Below, piece after piece: positions 9,465-19,660 of a stretch of DNA of 64,000 bases (its first letter is position 1; every line of letters starts with the position of its first letter). The position numbers were made by a program, and so were the translations under genes. Below the pieces are notes generated by a model. The model saw only the letters and a list, made by a program, of their open reading frames with translations. It did no database searches and was not told the origin of the DNA. The DNA is from Lepidostoma basale (taxonomy: Eukaryota; Arthropoda; Insecta; Trichoptera; Lepidostomatidae): contig JAHDVF020001569.1 in the NCBI GenBank assembly GCA_022606425.2, positions 62,001 to 126,000 on the forward strand, read 5' to 3'.

Positions 9465-9742
9465 GATGAGTACAGAATAAATACTGAGGAGTTATCATTT
9501 TACAGAGATCGAGAAGGCAGTGCTCTTCAATTACAGAGGTATTCTCTGCCCAATAACAGAGGTCGAGAGGGCAGTGCTCTCCACTTACAGAGGTTTCAGG
9601 CCAGAATGTCAAGTTCAATTAAACAGGTTTCTTTTTTTCCAATTAAAGAGGTTTTAGTGCTCCAAAGAGGTGAGACCGGAACTTTTCTGCCAATCGTAGA
9701 GTTTTGCCAATTAACCAGGTTCCAATTATCCAGGTTCTACTG
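9465..9742. mobile_element. pogo/Tigger-like MITE remnant
   Basis: The right end reads CCAGGTTCTACTG followed by TA (9743-9744), the inverse of the CAGTAGAACC end typical of pogo/Tigger elements. Upstream lie degenerate subterminal repeats (AATTACAGAGGT, CACTTACAGAGGT, AATTAAAGAGGT). The left end is not clear. It abuts LINE-A sequence at 9745. Confidence 0.55.
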
Positions 9743-9744
9743 TA

Positions 9745-9955
9745 TTTACGTCGTTAACTGTCTGTTTACCATTCTTTCATCATTCATTCTTTCCGTGTGT
9801 CCAAAACCATATTAATGTCTCTATCATTATTTTGTTTTAAGACTTTCACACGCACTGCATTCACTTCTTATAACATATTTTCATATCCAGATTTTCCACA
9901 CATTCGTCATGGAACTAGAAATAGAGGAAGACCAAGGAAAATGTGGCACTTGTCC
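9745..9955 (-). mobile_element. LINE-A fragments
   Basis: 9745-9895 matches LINE-A on the minus strand (ACGTCGTTAACTGT, CATTCTTTCATCATTCATTC). 9905-9950 encodes GTRNRGRPRKMWH on the + strand, so two oppositely oriented pieces abut. Confidence 0.65.
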
Positions 9956-9984
9956 AAAACCTTTATTTTAGATTTAGAATTCGA

Positions 9985-10185
9985 CAATACTTTTTTTTTT
10001 TTTTAAGACTAATATCAAGGATTTACATCAATGATATTAGAATGTATTTTACAATCTTCAATGTGAGCAGAAAATAGCTCATTATTATGAAGAAGGAATC
10101 TGGTCGTGTCCAGGCTTGAACCCATGTCCCCTGGATCAGGAGCCAAGCGTTCTATCCCCTAGACCACTACCCGGTCTTAACTTCA
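9985..10185 (-). mobile_element. SINE-2 (tRNA-derived, poly-A tail)
   Basis: The minus strand starts with a tRNA-like head (GTAGTGGTCTAGGGGATAG, A-box region; GGGTTCAAGCC, B-box) followed by a body with CACGACCAGATTCCTTCTT and a poly-A tail (T run at 9988-10004 on the + strand). A closely related copy at 54335-54528 defines the family. Confidence 0.8.
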
Positions 10186-10189
10186 TTCG

Positions 10190-10330
10190 ATGTATTTCTA
10201 TTGGCAGTAATGATTTTGAGTAAGCCTTTTTTGATATTTTGTTCCCAACACTAAACCATCCTATGATGTCTTTCTCCATTTTTCCGTCTCTTGATAACAT
10301 GCTTCCCTAATAGATGAATTCTATAAATTT
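10190..10330 (-). mobile_element. LINE-A internal fragment
   Basis: The minus strand corresponds to the region upstream of the GSEAWNWQK motif (TTGGCAGTAATGATTTTGAG, GATGTCTTTCTCCATTTTT), degenerate. Confidence 0.55.
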
Positions 10331-10377
10331 TCCAAATATCTCGCAGTCACAATAGCAGTATAAAATTTCTCTATAAA

Positions 10378-10555
10378 ACTAACCTTAATGCCATTTCCCC
10401 GGAGGAGTAGATAGAGAGGATGGACCGTCACATTGCTCTGTCCTGACATACTCTTGAGATTCCTCTACACTCATACATCGTAATACGCACGCTCCTCGAT
10501 TTTTCCTACTTCGAATGTGGTCGCCATTTAGTAATTGCTTAATTTGGTACAAAAG
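10378..10555 (-). mobile_element. LINE-A 3' fragment
   Basis: The minus strand has the 3' trailer (AACTAACCTTAATGCCATTT on the + strand) and the end of the coding part (CACTCATACATCGT, CTTCGAATGTGG). Confidence 0.65.
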
Positions 10556-10775
10556 TGTTATGAACTAAATAATGAATGGATCATTAAGATGGTTTGGACA
10601 CATGAAAGAAGAATGAATAAATGAGAAAAATAAGTATATATTGACGATGTAAACGGGACTACAAATAGAGGAAGACCTAGGAAAACGTAGCACGATCAAA
10701 TAAATCAAATATTGAATGTCAGTCACGTGAGGTGTCGGAGAAATCGACGTGCGTGCATGACACGATGCATGAATG
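10556..10775 (+). mobile_element. LINE-A fragment, split by SINE-1
   Basis: Encodes GSLRWFGHM, DVNGTTNRGRPRKT and RRNRRACMTRCMN with stops and small gaps. The coding line breaks at 10775 and resumes at 11051. Confidence 0.75.
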
Positions 10776-11050
10776 ATTTTTTATTTTTTATTTAATTTTA
10801 TTATTATTATTACTATTTTGTATACAACAGGTCGTTTGAACCCAATTACTGTATAGGTACTATTTATTTTAGCTACTATATTGATTCTCATGACATGTGA
10901 TAGGTAGCCAATCTATCGCCATTTTATTGTCACGTGAATTCTACACCAGACCAAAGACAGTGTGACAATCACACTGCCATCGCCGGGAATCGAACCCGGG
11001 ACCTTTGGTATGGAAGTCAGAGCTCATACCACTCTGCCACGAAGGTCGTC
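10776..11050 (-). mobile_element. SINE-1a, full-length, inserted in LINE-A
   Basis: Read on the minus strand: tRNA-like head with CGACCTTCGTGGC, GAGTGGTATGAGC (A-box) and CCGGGTTCGATTCCC (B-box), a body with GACAGTGTGATTGTCACAC and CACGTGACAATAAAATGGCG, and a tail with AATTGGGTTCAAACGACC, TTGTATACAA and TAA-type repeats. It splits a LINE-A copy exactly between MTRCMN and the following VEE-equivalent codons. Only a 3-4 base target duplication survives. Confidence 0.85.
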
Positions 11051-11150
11051 ATGTTGAGGAAACAAGAGAATTATGCCAGGGAAAAAAAGTGGGGCGATCC
11101 ATTTTTTTACCTACCCTTTCGGGGAAACGGCGAGATGTTTGGTTAGCTAT
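11051..11150 (+). mobile_element. LINE-A 3' end resumed after SINE-1
   Basis: ATGTTGAGGAAACAAGAG continues the MNVEE codons left at 10775, through YLPFRGNG to the trailer. Confidence 0.72.
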
Positions 11151-11154
11151 TTAA

Positions 11155-11310
11155 TTTGTTATTAATTTGGTCATGTCATGTTTTCTTCAGCTGTTCTCGG
11201 GTTTTTTATCCATTCCTACTGCTTGTAATAAAATTTTCAACCGTTCCTCTCTCAGCCATTTGTTTCATATATCCAAACCATCTAAGTGATCCTTTAGTAA
11301 TATAAAATGG
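11155..11310 (-). mobile_element. LINE-A fragment
   Basis: The minus strand matches the HDQIN to LRWFGHM part (TTAATTTGGTCATGTCATG, CATATATCCAAACCATCTAAG on the + strand). Confidence 0.62.
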
Positions 11311-11879
11311 ATACGGTATAATATATTTATTAAGTTTAAAAAATGATAACATTCATATTTATTCACACACAATTCATACGGGTCCGATTTGAGATCACTA
11401 GATTTTCTGATCACACTGTAATCAAACAAAGATTTATTTTTAAATGTTTCGAGCTCGCTTTTTGTACAAAATATGTCAGTGTGTATATCCGGGATCAAAA
11501 TATAACGAAATATTCATCGCGCTCCCCTATAGGGCGTATAGTCATTGCGATTCCGAATTTCGTTTTGCAACTCAAAGTAGGTACCTACCCAGTACCTACC
11601 CGCCGTGGGGGCAGGGCGCAGGAACGGATCGGGGAAAGATTTGCCCATTCGGAAAAAAACACAAAACCACCCTTAGCGCCTTAGAGGTGAGTTACTCGCG
11701 AAATTCGTACAATATAAATTAGTGTAGCCTGGAGAAGGCAACGGAAAGCCACTAGAGTAACCCTTCCCAGAAAACCACTGTGACGAGAAAGCATTCTAAG
11801 GTACTATTAGAAGAAGAGAAATAAGATTAATTATTTTTTTTGGTAAAATTAAAGCGTTGACACTGTGAAATTGCATGAT
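11311..11879. other. No gene seen; GC-rich patches
   Basis: 11515-11710 is GC-rich with GTAGGTACCTACCC-type words also seen at 14680-14760. 11725-11820 (GAGAAGGCAACGGAAAGCCAC, then AGAAGAAGAG) looks like a retroelement 3' scrap. No confident coding exon. Confidence 0.4.
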
Positions 11880-12090
11880 GATTTATTATTATTATTATTA
11901 TTATTTTCTTGTATACAACAGGTCGTTTGAACCCAATTACTGTATACAATTTATTTTAGCTATTATTTTGATTCTCATGACATGTGACAGGTAGCCAATC
12001 TATCGCAATTTTATTGTCACGTGATTCTACACCAGACCAAAGACAGTGTGACAATCACACTGCCATCGCCGGGAATCGAACCCATGTCGA
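11880..12090 (-). mobile_element. SINE-1a, 5'-truncated
   Basis: On the minus strand the copy runs from the B-box (GGGTTCGATTCCCGG) through the body to the AATTGGGTTCAAACGACC tail and TAA repeat. The A-box half of the head is missing. Confidence 0.8.
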
Positions 12091-12177
12091 GAAAAATAAA
12101 CAAGACATGTCGAGAAAAATAAACTCGAGAAAGTGGGGAAAAAACAGTGATGTAATGCTTAAAAAATAGTGTAACTA

Positions 12178-12260
12178 CTAGCGGACCCGATAGACGTTAT
12201 CCTGACCGAACGTTGGCTCGCCTGCTATTAGCCGGTTCAGCAAATGTTTTTTTCTGTTTT
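12178..12260 (-). mobile_element. Possible Helitron 3' end
   Basis: The minus strand ends CGGGTCCGCTAG followed by T, resembling the CTAG-T terminus of lepidopteran Helitrons (compare 16780-16801). The rest of the element is not recognisable. Confidence 0.3.
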
Positions 12261-12297
12261 CGATTTTTTAATAAACTATATGTAATAAACATAACCT

Positions 12298-12600
12298 ACC
12301 GACCGTCGGAACCAACCTGTCTCTGTTGACACCGATGAGAAGAGCAATTTATCTGCTGAACGCGGTCGCCTCGAAGATCGCCGTATTTCGTATTAGTTAA
12401 AGTACGTTCAGAATGCAAATACTCTTGATTTTGGAGAATACCTTGTCTTCCTAATGACGAACCATCTCTCGTGCGTTTCTGGTAGTATATTCGTAATATA
12501 TTCAATACATTATCTTACCTGTTCTCACAAGATGCCTTTAACCTTAATTTTGTAATGTCTATTGATGAAATAAACTGATTTGATTTGTTTTGATGTTATA
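12298..12600 (+). mobile_element. LINE-G 3' fragment
   Basis: Reads NLSLLTPMRRAIYLLNAV in the coding part, then the conserved trailer (CTAATGACGAACCATCTCTC, TACCTGTTCTC) and the TGATTTGATTTG tail shared with copies at 29778, 43430, 47518 and 53470. Confidence 0.75.
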
Positions 12601-12625
12601 ACTATAATTCATTCTCAAAGGGTCA

Positions 12626-12885
12626 CGACCTTCGTGGCCGAGTGGTAAGTGCATTGACTGCCACCCCAAATGTTCCGGGTTCGATTCCCGGCGAGGACAG
12701 TGCGATTGTTACACTGTCTTTAGGCTGGTATAGAATTCACGTGACAATAAAATGGCGATAGATAAGCTACCTATCACATGTCACTAGAATCACTATGATA
12801 GCTATAATACCATTTACATCGATTTGGCTCATGCTGTCATGATATAGAGAGCGATTCAACAAAATAATAATAATAATTATGATAA
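12626..12885 (+). mobile_element. SINE-1b (tRNA head, alternative tail)
   Basis: Head with CGACCTTCGTGGCCGAGTGG (A-box) and CCGGGTTCGATTCCC (B-box), then the SINE-1 body (CACGTGACAATAAAATGGCG, CTACCTATCACATGTCA). The 3' part differs from SINE-1a: it has TTTACATCGATTTGGCTC, AGAGAGCGATTCAAC and an AATAAT tail instead of AATTGGGTTCAAACGACC. Confidence 0.85.
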
Positions 12886-12889
12886 TTAT

Positions 12890-13620
12890 TCACGAACTTT
12901 CCAGAAGATTTTAACCCGACGATCGCCATAAGCACACATGTGCGCTTTACGTAGACGATCGCCATAAGCGCAGCTGTGCGCGCTTCGCAATATTCGAAAG
13001 ATGTATTTCAAAATTAATTCCGATTTTCCCACAACGACATCTATGAATATTTTAAAATATTAACAATCCAAAAAGGATCGATATATTTCGATTGTTTGGG
13101 AAAAAATACGTGGCGTACCGGTGCGCTGTTTCTACAAACATGTGGCGATGAATGAGTTGTGAAATTCACCTGCCGGGTCCAATTATAAATCTAAACCATT
13201 CGAGGACTTACTCAAACACACACATAAAAAAATCTTCAAAATCGGTCCAGCCGTTTAGGAGGAGTTCAACTACATACGCCTTTCATTCGCACTTCTTCTT
13301 CTATACTCGTATGTGTTATTTCAGGTCTCCGTAACGTTGACTGTCACTTCATAGTGATGACCCGGGGAAAAATATCCAGAGTGGTATCCCCTTGCCTTCT
13401 CTGGAGGATTTTCTGTCGGGGTTACCTTCCCTTAGCTGGGTGTATCCAGTTTTATGGCACTGGAAGCTCGCTATTCGTCCACTCTCTATCTGCTATGGCA
13501 CTAAGTAATATGTGCCACATTGCCCGGGGTTCGCGGGGTCTCCCTCATGTGGACGCTAGAGAGTTGGACTTGATAGTAGTGTTGCTGTTGTAAATGCAAC
13601 ATGGCGCCTTACGACATTTT
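12890..13620. other. Unclassified repeat-like DNA, no gene
   Basis: Two near-copies of CGATCGCCATAAGC (about 12922 and 12960) and, at 13237-13262, AAAATCGGTCCAGCCGTTTA, a phrase common in lepidopteran transposons. 13350-13600 is GC-richer and may be another repeat. No exon could be supported. Confidence 0.4.
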
Positions 13621-13839
13621 ATAGAGGCATACTTTCCAGCAAAACATACCCCGTCGTAGCCCTACTACCCTTTTGAACCCCATTCGCACTGCATTCACTT
13701 ATTATGTTTGGACTCAATCTAATAATAATATGTACCTATATAAAATTTATGTTTTCCTCATTATAAACTACTTTATTATTGTGTCAACTCCAATACCGTA
13801 TCACAATTGAATACTTATTTTTTTAAGAACATTTCTCAA

Positions 13840-14548
13840 CAACAACAACAACAACAACAACAAACCATCACGCCGTTTCCCCGCAGGGGTAGGCAGAGAG
13901 AATGGACCGCCACACTACTCTATCCTGGCAAACCTCTCTAGCTTCCTCCACATTCATACAACGAGTCATACACGCACGTCGATTCCTCCGACTTCTAACA
14001 TGGCCAACCTTTAAAATTTGATTAATTTGGTCATGCCATGTTTTCCTCGGTCTGCCTCGACTTCGTACCCTATTTACATCATTAACGTATACTTTCATAA
14101 CCATTCTTTCTCCATCCATGCGTTCCATATGTCCGAACCAACGCAGCGATCCTTTCATAATTTTGTTCATAATACCTTCTTCCGCTCTACATTCCTTTCT
14201 TATATCGGCATTTGAGATTCTGTCGTATATCGTTCTACCACACATACGTCTTAGGGACCTCATCTCTACCGCATTTATTCTACTCTCATCCTTCTTCTGC
14301 CAGTTCCATGCTTCGCTTCCATACATTAGGGTTGGGACCAGAACTCCATTGTGAACGGCCGTTTTCGCTTTCATTGATAAATTCTTGTTTCCAATAACTA
14401 TTTTTAAAGCTCCATTCACTTTGTTACCCGCACCAACCCTTCTTTCGACGTCACTATCCGTTCGGCCATCTGCTGTGAACATGCTACCTAAATACACGAA
14501 TTCCCTCACCTGTTCCAAGTTCTCTTCGTTCACACTTATATTACAAAC
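13840..14548 (-). mobile_element. LINE-A, longest open fragment (221 codons)
   Basis: The best preserved LINE-A copy. The minus strand is open from 14533 to 13868 and reads VREFVYLGSMFTADGRT, LMYGSEAWNWQKKDESRI, SLRWFGHMERMDGERM, GRPRKTWHDQINQIL and SAYPCGETA. It serves as the reference for the other fragments. Its 3' end carries a GTT-repeat tail (ACAACAACAA at 13840-13861) rather than GTTA, so at least two tail subtypes exist. The catalytic reverse-transcriptase core and the endonuclease are absent, so it is a 5'-truncated, dead copy. Confidence 0.88.
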
Positions 14549-14890
14549 TTAACATTTCTCCGTTATTTAAAATCTCGCTCCACCCCTGTCCGGACATAGA
14601 GCTCCCCAGTACCAGCAGCACGGCTCACAAAGTACACCACTGTTTACTTTTCAGATAGAACTTTACTTCTCGCGTAGGTACTCACCTCGGTAGGTACCCA
14701 TTATCCATCCCCCGGTAGGTGCCCACTTTAGGTACTCACCTACCCGGGATGAGTGAGAGTTCCTACCCATCCATCAAAGGTTCGTCGACGAGTACAAAAA
14801 TTGTATTCCGTTTATCATAGCTTTGTGAAAATTTTCAAAAAAGCCTTTTCATTGGAATTTATTTTACAACATTTTAAATTCTAAACAAAA
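14549..14890. other. No gene seen
   Basis: 14670-14770 holds degenerate short repeats of GTAGGTACYC type. Otherwise nothing is recognisable. Confidence 0.4.
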
Positions 14891-14892
14891 TA

Positions 14893-14950
14893 ACTAACTA
14901 ACCATCATGCCGTCTTCCCGAAGGGTAGGCATAAAGAATGGACTGCAAAT
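14893..14950 (-). mobile_element. LINE-A 3' tail scrap
   Basis: AACTAACTAACCATCATGCC and the first coding bases of the C-terminus (minus strand), then unrelated DNA. Confidence 0.65.
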
Positions 14951-14985
14951 AATGAAAACAATAAAAAATTAATACCAAATTTCTT

Positions 14986-15472
14986 AACTAACTAACTAAC
15001 CATCACGCCGTCTCCCCGAAGGGGTAGGCAGAAAGAATAGACTGCCACACTTTTCTTTCCTGACATATTTCTATCGCTTCCTCAACATTCACACATCGTG
15101 TCATGCACGCGCGTCAATTGCTCTGACTCCTCACATGGCCGACATTCAATATTTGATTTATTTGATCGTGCCACGTTTTCCTCGGTCTTCCTCTATTTCT
15201 GGTTCCATTTACATATAATTTTTTTACCATTTTTTCTTCATTCATTCTTTCCTTATGTCCAAACCATCTTAATGATCTTTTCATTATTTTGTTCATGACA
15301 CCATCATTCGCACCGCATTCACTTCTTATATTTTCATTCGACACTCTATCATACGCAGAGTATCATACATTCGTCTAAGAGATCTCATGTTTACTGCATT
15401 TATTCTACTTTCATCCTTCTTTTGCCAGTCCCATGCTTCACTTCCATACATAAGAGTCGGTAGAAGAATACA
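14986..15472 (-). mobile_element. LINE-A fragment
   Basis: The minus strand is open 15344-15114 with SNENIRSECGANDGVMNKIM and SLRWFGHKERM, ending in the GTTAGTTA tail at the left edge. Its upstream edge abuts foldback FB3. Confidence 0.82.
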
Positions 15473-15735
15473 TATGATTTTCCCAAAATTTCTTTATTAT
15501 TATATATTTAGTGTGCTTCCACTTGTGTTTATCGTCGACCGGTTTCGGCAGCTTGTTGCAATCTTCTGGTAGACCATAAGATGGCAGCAAGCCGCCGAAA
15601 CCGGTCGACGATAAACACAAGTGGAAGCACACTAAATATATAATAATAAAGAAATTTTGCATCAATATTTTTCTTGTTTTCTTTATTTGAAATGAAATTC
15701 TACCAAGAAATTTCAATTAAAAATATTAATGGACT
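15473..15735. repeat. FB3 foldback element
   Basis: Arms of about 85-100 bp (15480-15565 and 15583-15680) are near-perfect inverses, sharing TTAGTGTGCTTCCACTTG and ATCGTCGACCGGTTTCGGC. The inner parts give CAGAAGAT-like box, GGCAGC stem, GAAACCGGTC. It separates two LINE-A fragments. Confidence 0.82.
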
Positions 15736-16170
15736 GCAACACTTTTTTTCATGACATACTTCTCACCATTCCTCACGTGTCCGACATTCAATAATTGAAT
15801 TGTTTGAGCGTGCCACGTTTTACTCGGTATTTCTCTATTTCTAGTTCCATTTACATCATTAACATATGCTTTTTTACCATTCTTTCTTCAATTATTCTTT
15901 TCATGTGTCCAAACCATCTTAATGATCCTTTCATTATATTGTTCATAACACTTTGATTCGCACCGCAATCACTTCTTATAGGTATATAATATGTATCTTA
16001 TATGTAATATACATTACATTCATTCGACACTCCATCACACACAGATTTTTCTCACATTCGTCTAAGAGCTCTCATTTTTTCTTTTTGCCGGTTCCATGCT
16101 TCCCTTCCATACATAAGGGTCGGTACAAGAACACCTTTGTTCCCTGCCATTTTAGCTTTTGGATATTCTT
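15731..16170 (-). mobile_element. LINE-A fragment
   Basis: A second minus-strand copy restarting near the 3' coding end (GGACTGCAACACTTT) and running up to the GSEAWNWQ region near 16120, with many small indels. Confidence 0.75.
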
Positions 16171-16207
16171 TTATTTGCGATGACAGCTTTAAATCCACGA
16201 AATAATC

Positions 16208-16345
16208 GTCGAACTTCATAGCCGAGTGGTAAGTGCTACGGCTGCCACACCGAAGGTCCTGCGTTCGATTTCCGTCGATGACAGTGTGATTGTCATGCTG
16301 TATTTAGTCTGGTGTAGAATTTACGTGACAATAAAATGACATTTA
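16208..16345 (+). mobile_element. SINE-1 5' part
   Basis: GCCGAGTGGTAAGTG (A-box) and GCGTTCGATTTCC (B-box), then the body to CGTGACAATAAAATGAC, truncated before any tail. Confidence 0.8.
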
Positions 16346-16399
16346 AAAAAACAATTATATGTATGCATAGTTTTATTCCTATACACAAAATATTAATAA

Positions 16400-16801
16400 G
16401 CACACCTCCCAAGAGTTTTTAAAACATATCAATATTAACTAGCATGAACAGAAATATAAAACAAGAAAGAAAAATAAAATAAGGCTCTTATTAGTTACAC
16501 CATTTATAAACTCAAGAACGGCTGGACCGGTTTTGATGATATTTGATTTGTTGGATTTGTCTCCTTCCCGAATAGCTGAATAACTATTAAGACATCGAAA
16601 AAAATAAAAATGAAATAAAATTATGAAGAAATGATGATTATGAAGAATTACATTCATATCAGTGTAATTCAAATATTTCTTAATTTGATTTTTGCAGATT
16701 TATTGAACTTAATTCATTTTGTTTTTGAAGTTAGCTCAACTAATGAGTTAACACAAATGTTCTTGATTCTGAGACGGTACGAAGTTCGCCGGGTCAGCTA
16801 G
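16400..16801 (+). mobile_element. Helitron-like fragment with CTAG end
   Basis: Contains AACGGCTGGACCGGTTTTGA (16512-16531), a phrase typical of lepidopteran Helitrons, and ends ACGAAGTTCGCCGGGTCAGC-TAG (16779-16801) followed by T, matching the CTRR-T 3' end. No Rep/helicase is present and the 5' end is not defined. Confidence 0.55.
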
Positions 16802-16925
16802 TATAACTATCATATAAGACTCTTAAAATGTATTTAGATATTCCGGAGGAAGTCAGAAGTGAGCAGAACATGAACAAATTTAGAAAAGAATTAAACAAAT
16901 ATATTATTATTTTCATTTTTTTTTA
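16802..16925 (+). mobile_element. Non-LTR RT C-terminal scrap
   Basis: Encodes LDIPEEVRSEQNMNKFRKEL, in the style of Jockey/CR1 C-termini. Family not assigned. Confidence 0.45.
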
Positions 16926-16964
16926 TTAGAACATGTGTATTATTTCAAGTAAATAAATAAATAA

Positions 16965-17070
16965 AAATAATCTACCTATCACATGTTATGAGAATCAATA
17001 CGATAGCTATACCCTTTACATCGAATTGTCTCGCGCTGTAATGGTGTAAAGAGCGATTCAACAAAAAAAA
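16965..17070 (+). mobile_element. SINE-1b 3' fragment
   Basis: CTACCTATCACATGTTATG followed by TTTACATCGAATTGTCTCG and GAGCGATTCAAC plus A tail. It shares the alternative tail with 12626-12885. Confidence 0.78.
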
Positions 17071-17072
17071 AT

Positions 17073-17400
17073 GTTAGAATCACAGTAAGCCAAAACCATA
17101 TACTGATAAGTTAGCGACATGACATTTCTAATTTTAAACACGGCCCAAACTATATCTCCATTCTCCATTTTGTTAAGTTAAGCGAGACATCACGCTGGCT
17201 GCACGCATCAGGTCCATCAAAGCCCAAATCTCTCCCTTACCGCTGCTATCTGCTATCAAATTACAGGGGATGGACGCCGTCGGGGTGGGGCGGGGGTCCC
17301 AGCCAATGGGAACAGGGATAAAGGAGGATTCTCCTAATCGCTACCCCCCCTGCAAGCTGCAGCCGAGGGGGTGAAAACTTTGAAGGAATTCGTAACGTAT
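17073..17400. other. No gene seen; GC-rich patch
   Basis: 17170-17380 is GC-rich (GTCGGGGTGGGGCGGGGGTC) but has no open frame with recognisable protein. 17400-17480 is an FB1 outer end (GAACTATGATATAAAACTG). Confidence 0.4.
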
Positions 17401-17639
17401 TTTATCGGTATTTATAGTTTCTTGAACTATGATATAAAACTGCATTTTAAATAATTAATTGATATAACCAGGAAACTGGTGCTTCATGTCTTCATGTGAT
17501 GGGTATTTTTGTTATCATTTCAAGATATATATTCTCTGATGAAACGAGTAGGAAATGCTTATAACGAGTAAGTTTATTCGGTCCCGTCTTCCTCGTTATA
17601 ACCAAGTTGGACTATGTATTAAAATTTTATTTATTGTAT

Positions 17640-17775
17640 ATATTTACTTTAATTCCATTTAGTTTAATGAGTCCGACCGGATACGGCAGCTCACTGCCAT
17701 TTCTGGTGGACGTAACATCTCTTATGCGTTTCTGATATTATATATTATATTTTACCTGTTCTTAATAGATTAGAA
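17640..17775. repeat. FB3 scrap and LINE-G trailer scrap
   Basis: 17660-17700 (GTCCGACCGGATACGGCAGC) is a mutated FB3 inner arm. 17705-17770 (CATCTCTTATGCGTTTCTG, TTTTACCTGTTCTTAATAG) matches the LINE-G trailer. Confidence 0.5.
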
Positions 17776-18069
17776 ATTATTCTGATTTAGAAAATTTGGT
17801 TTGGTTCATGTGGTGCTCCTGTTAATTTGGAGATATTTCGCGTATAAGTGAATTGTTTTGGTCAATTTAACTGTTGCCGCACTTTATAATAGTTAATTGT
17901 GACACGTAATACGTTTGTACTGTTTTGCTGTTAAAATTATGTTAGTTTTATCGTTTTTATAAAGAATTTTGACAGGTGTAAAAATAAATTTTTCATTTGT
18001 TCCAATGACAATTTGAATAATTTTTTCAATATTATTTTAAAGTTCTTGCTGGTAAAGTGCCTAATTACA

Positions 18070-18250
18070 GCTAATTTAAAAAACGGTGGTAACCCGCGTG
18101 TAACATAAATTAAATAAACACAAAAGTCGGGATCGTCCATGTCAACATGTGCAACATCGAAAAAAACATTGTGTTATTACATTACGTGCTAAATTTAAAA
18201 AACGGTGGATTCGTGGAACATAAATTAAATAGACAATATGTGCAAAAGAA
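18070..18250 (+). repeat. Direct repeat pair of about 55 bp
   Basis: TTTAAAAAACGGTGG and ACATAAATTAAATA occur in the same order at 18075-18115 and 18190-18232. The rest of 17776-18340 is AT-rich with nothing recognisable. Confidence 0.6.
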
Positions 18251-18364
18251 CATTTTGTGTTAAATTATTTTTATTTTGTTATTTTATTTTATATCATTGT
18301 ATTTTATATTATTTGTTTAAGATTTATTTTGTGGGTGTTGGACGATCGAAGTGTTCGCGGGAGA

Positions 18365-18525
18365 TGCTTATTGGTGGCGATGAGGCTCGCAACCCATCAC
18401 ACCGCGTCTCCCGCGGGGCGAAAAGAGAAGGATGGAGTGCCGCATCAGTAAAAGTGTGACAGTCCATTCTTTCTGCCTACCTTTTCGGGGAGACGGCGTG
18501 ATGGTTAGTTATTTAGTTAGTTAAT
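18365..18525 (+). mobile_element. Composite element with LINE-A tail
   Basis: A head unrelated to LINE-A (CGTCTCCCGCGGGGCGAAAA, GAAGGATGGAGTGCC) is followed by the last LINE-A coding bases and the GATGGTTAGTT trailer. The same junction recurs on the minus strand at 32300-32412, so it is a propagated unit rather than a chance joint. It may be a LINE-A-dependent non-autonomous element. Confidence 0.6.
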
Positions 18526-18960
18526 AGATGCCTTAAGACCGTTAGAAACCATTAACTTAAGTGCAATTAAATTAAATATGTACTGTAAAGAAAAAATATG
18601 AATTATATGATATACATATAAATAACAATATTTAACTCCGACAGACATTTAATTGTACTATCTCTTAATTATTTTTGTTACCTCTAAATTTATTTATTTA
18701 TTTATTTATATAAATGAGACTAAACAAACGAAAAACATTTAGGCGACTCATTTGGCACAAAACGATGTAACACAGATAAAACAACGACATGAAACCAAAA
18801 AATCATACATTTAAGAAGGATCCCAAATATGTCAACCTCAGTGAGGCAGTACTCTTTCCATAATTTGCAATATTTTTTATGAACACTGCCTCACTGACAC
18901 TGAAAATGTCCAAATCCGAGACGGTTAGATTTGAAAGAAGAATTGATTTGAAAGGCGCCG
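18526..18960. other. No gene seen; one hairpin
   Basis: AT-rich. 18838-18895 has CAGTGAGGCAGT and its inverse ACTGCCTCACTG about 33 bases apart, a possible small hairpin or MITE core. Confidence 0.45.
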
Positions 18961-18964
18961 CTGC

Positions 18965-19177
18965 GCCTATAACAGCTTCGGGTAAGCGAAATTATGATAA
19001 ATGCCGTAGAAATGAGGTCACTAAGAAAAATATGCGGAAAAAACAATGTATGATAGAATATCAAATGATGATGTAAGGAAGTGATGTAAGGCAGATGAAT
19101 ACGTGATAAATAAAATTAACAAAGGGTCACCAAGATAGTTTGGACGTATGGAAGGAATGGATGAAGGAAGGGAGCCC
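18965..19177 (+). mobile_element. LINE-A fragment
   Basis: Degenerate + strand copy of the VEMRSLRRMCG to RWFGHM region (GCCGTAGAAATGAGGTCAC, GTATGATAGAATATC). Confidence 0.62.
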
Positions 19178-19249
19178 TCTATGTCTCGGCCATATAATAA
19201 TAGTTCAGGACACCTACAGATGCCCCTGACTTAACTTTAGTTATAATGC

Positions 19250-19660
19250 CATTCTTCTTTTTCTTCAAGTGCCCTGTCGGGTCCGCCCAACGTTGGGGAT
19301 CACCTCGGCGAACCTGTCCCTGTCCTGCGCCGCTCGGAATAGCTACTCTACACTTCGGATGCCGGTCCACTCCCTCACGTTTCGCAGCCAGGACATTTGT
19401 CTCCTTCCGGGCCCCCGGCGTCCCTAAATTTTGCCCTCCAATATCAGTTGGAGAAGGTGATACTTTTCCCCACGCAGTATATGACCCAGATGTGAGATCT
19501 TTCGAACCTTGATAGTTGATAACAATTCCCTGTCAACTCTAGCTCGCCTCGGGACATCGGTATTGGTAACCATGTCTGTCCAGGGAAATCTGAGCATTCG
19601 GCGATGGAGCCACATTTCAAATGCTTCCAGCCTGTTCATTGAGTTAACTTTCAAGGTCCA
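19250..19660 (-). mobile_element. LINE-B fragment
   Basis: Closely matches 4195-4610: the minus strand reads MNRLEAFEMWLHRRMLRFPW and KISHLGHILRGEKYH. GAAGAA-type tail at the left (TTCTTTTTCTTC). Confidence 0.8.

Noticed and set aside
12626..12710. tRNA gene-like A- and B-boxes
   Set aside because: The same head is followed by a SINE body in many copies and does not fold into a full cloverleaf with acceptor stem; it is the SINE-1 promoter.
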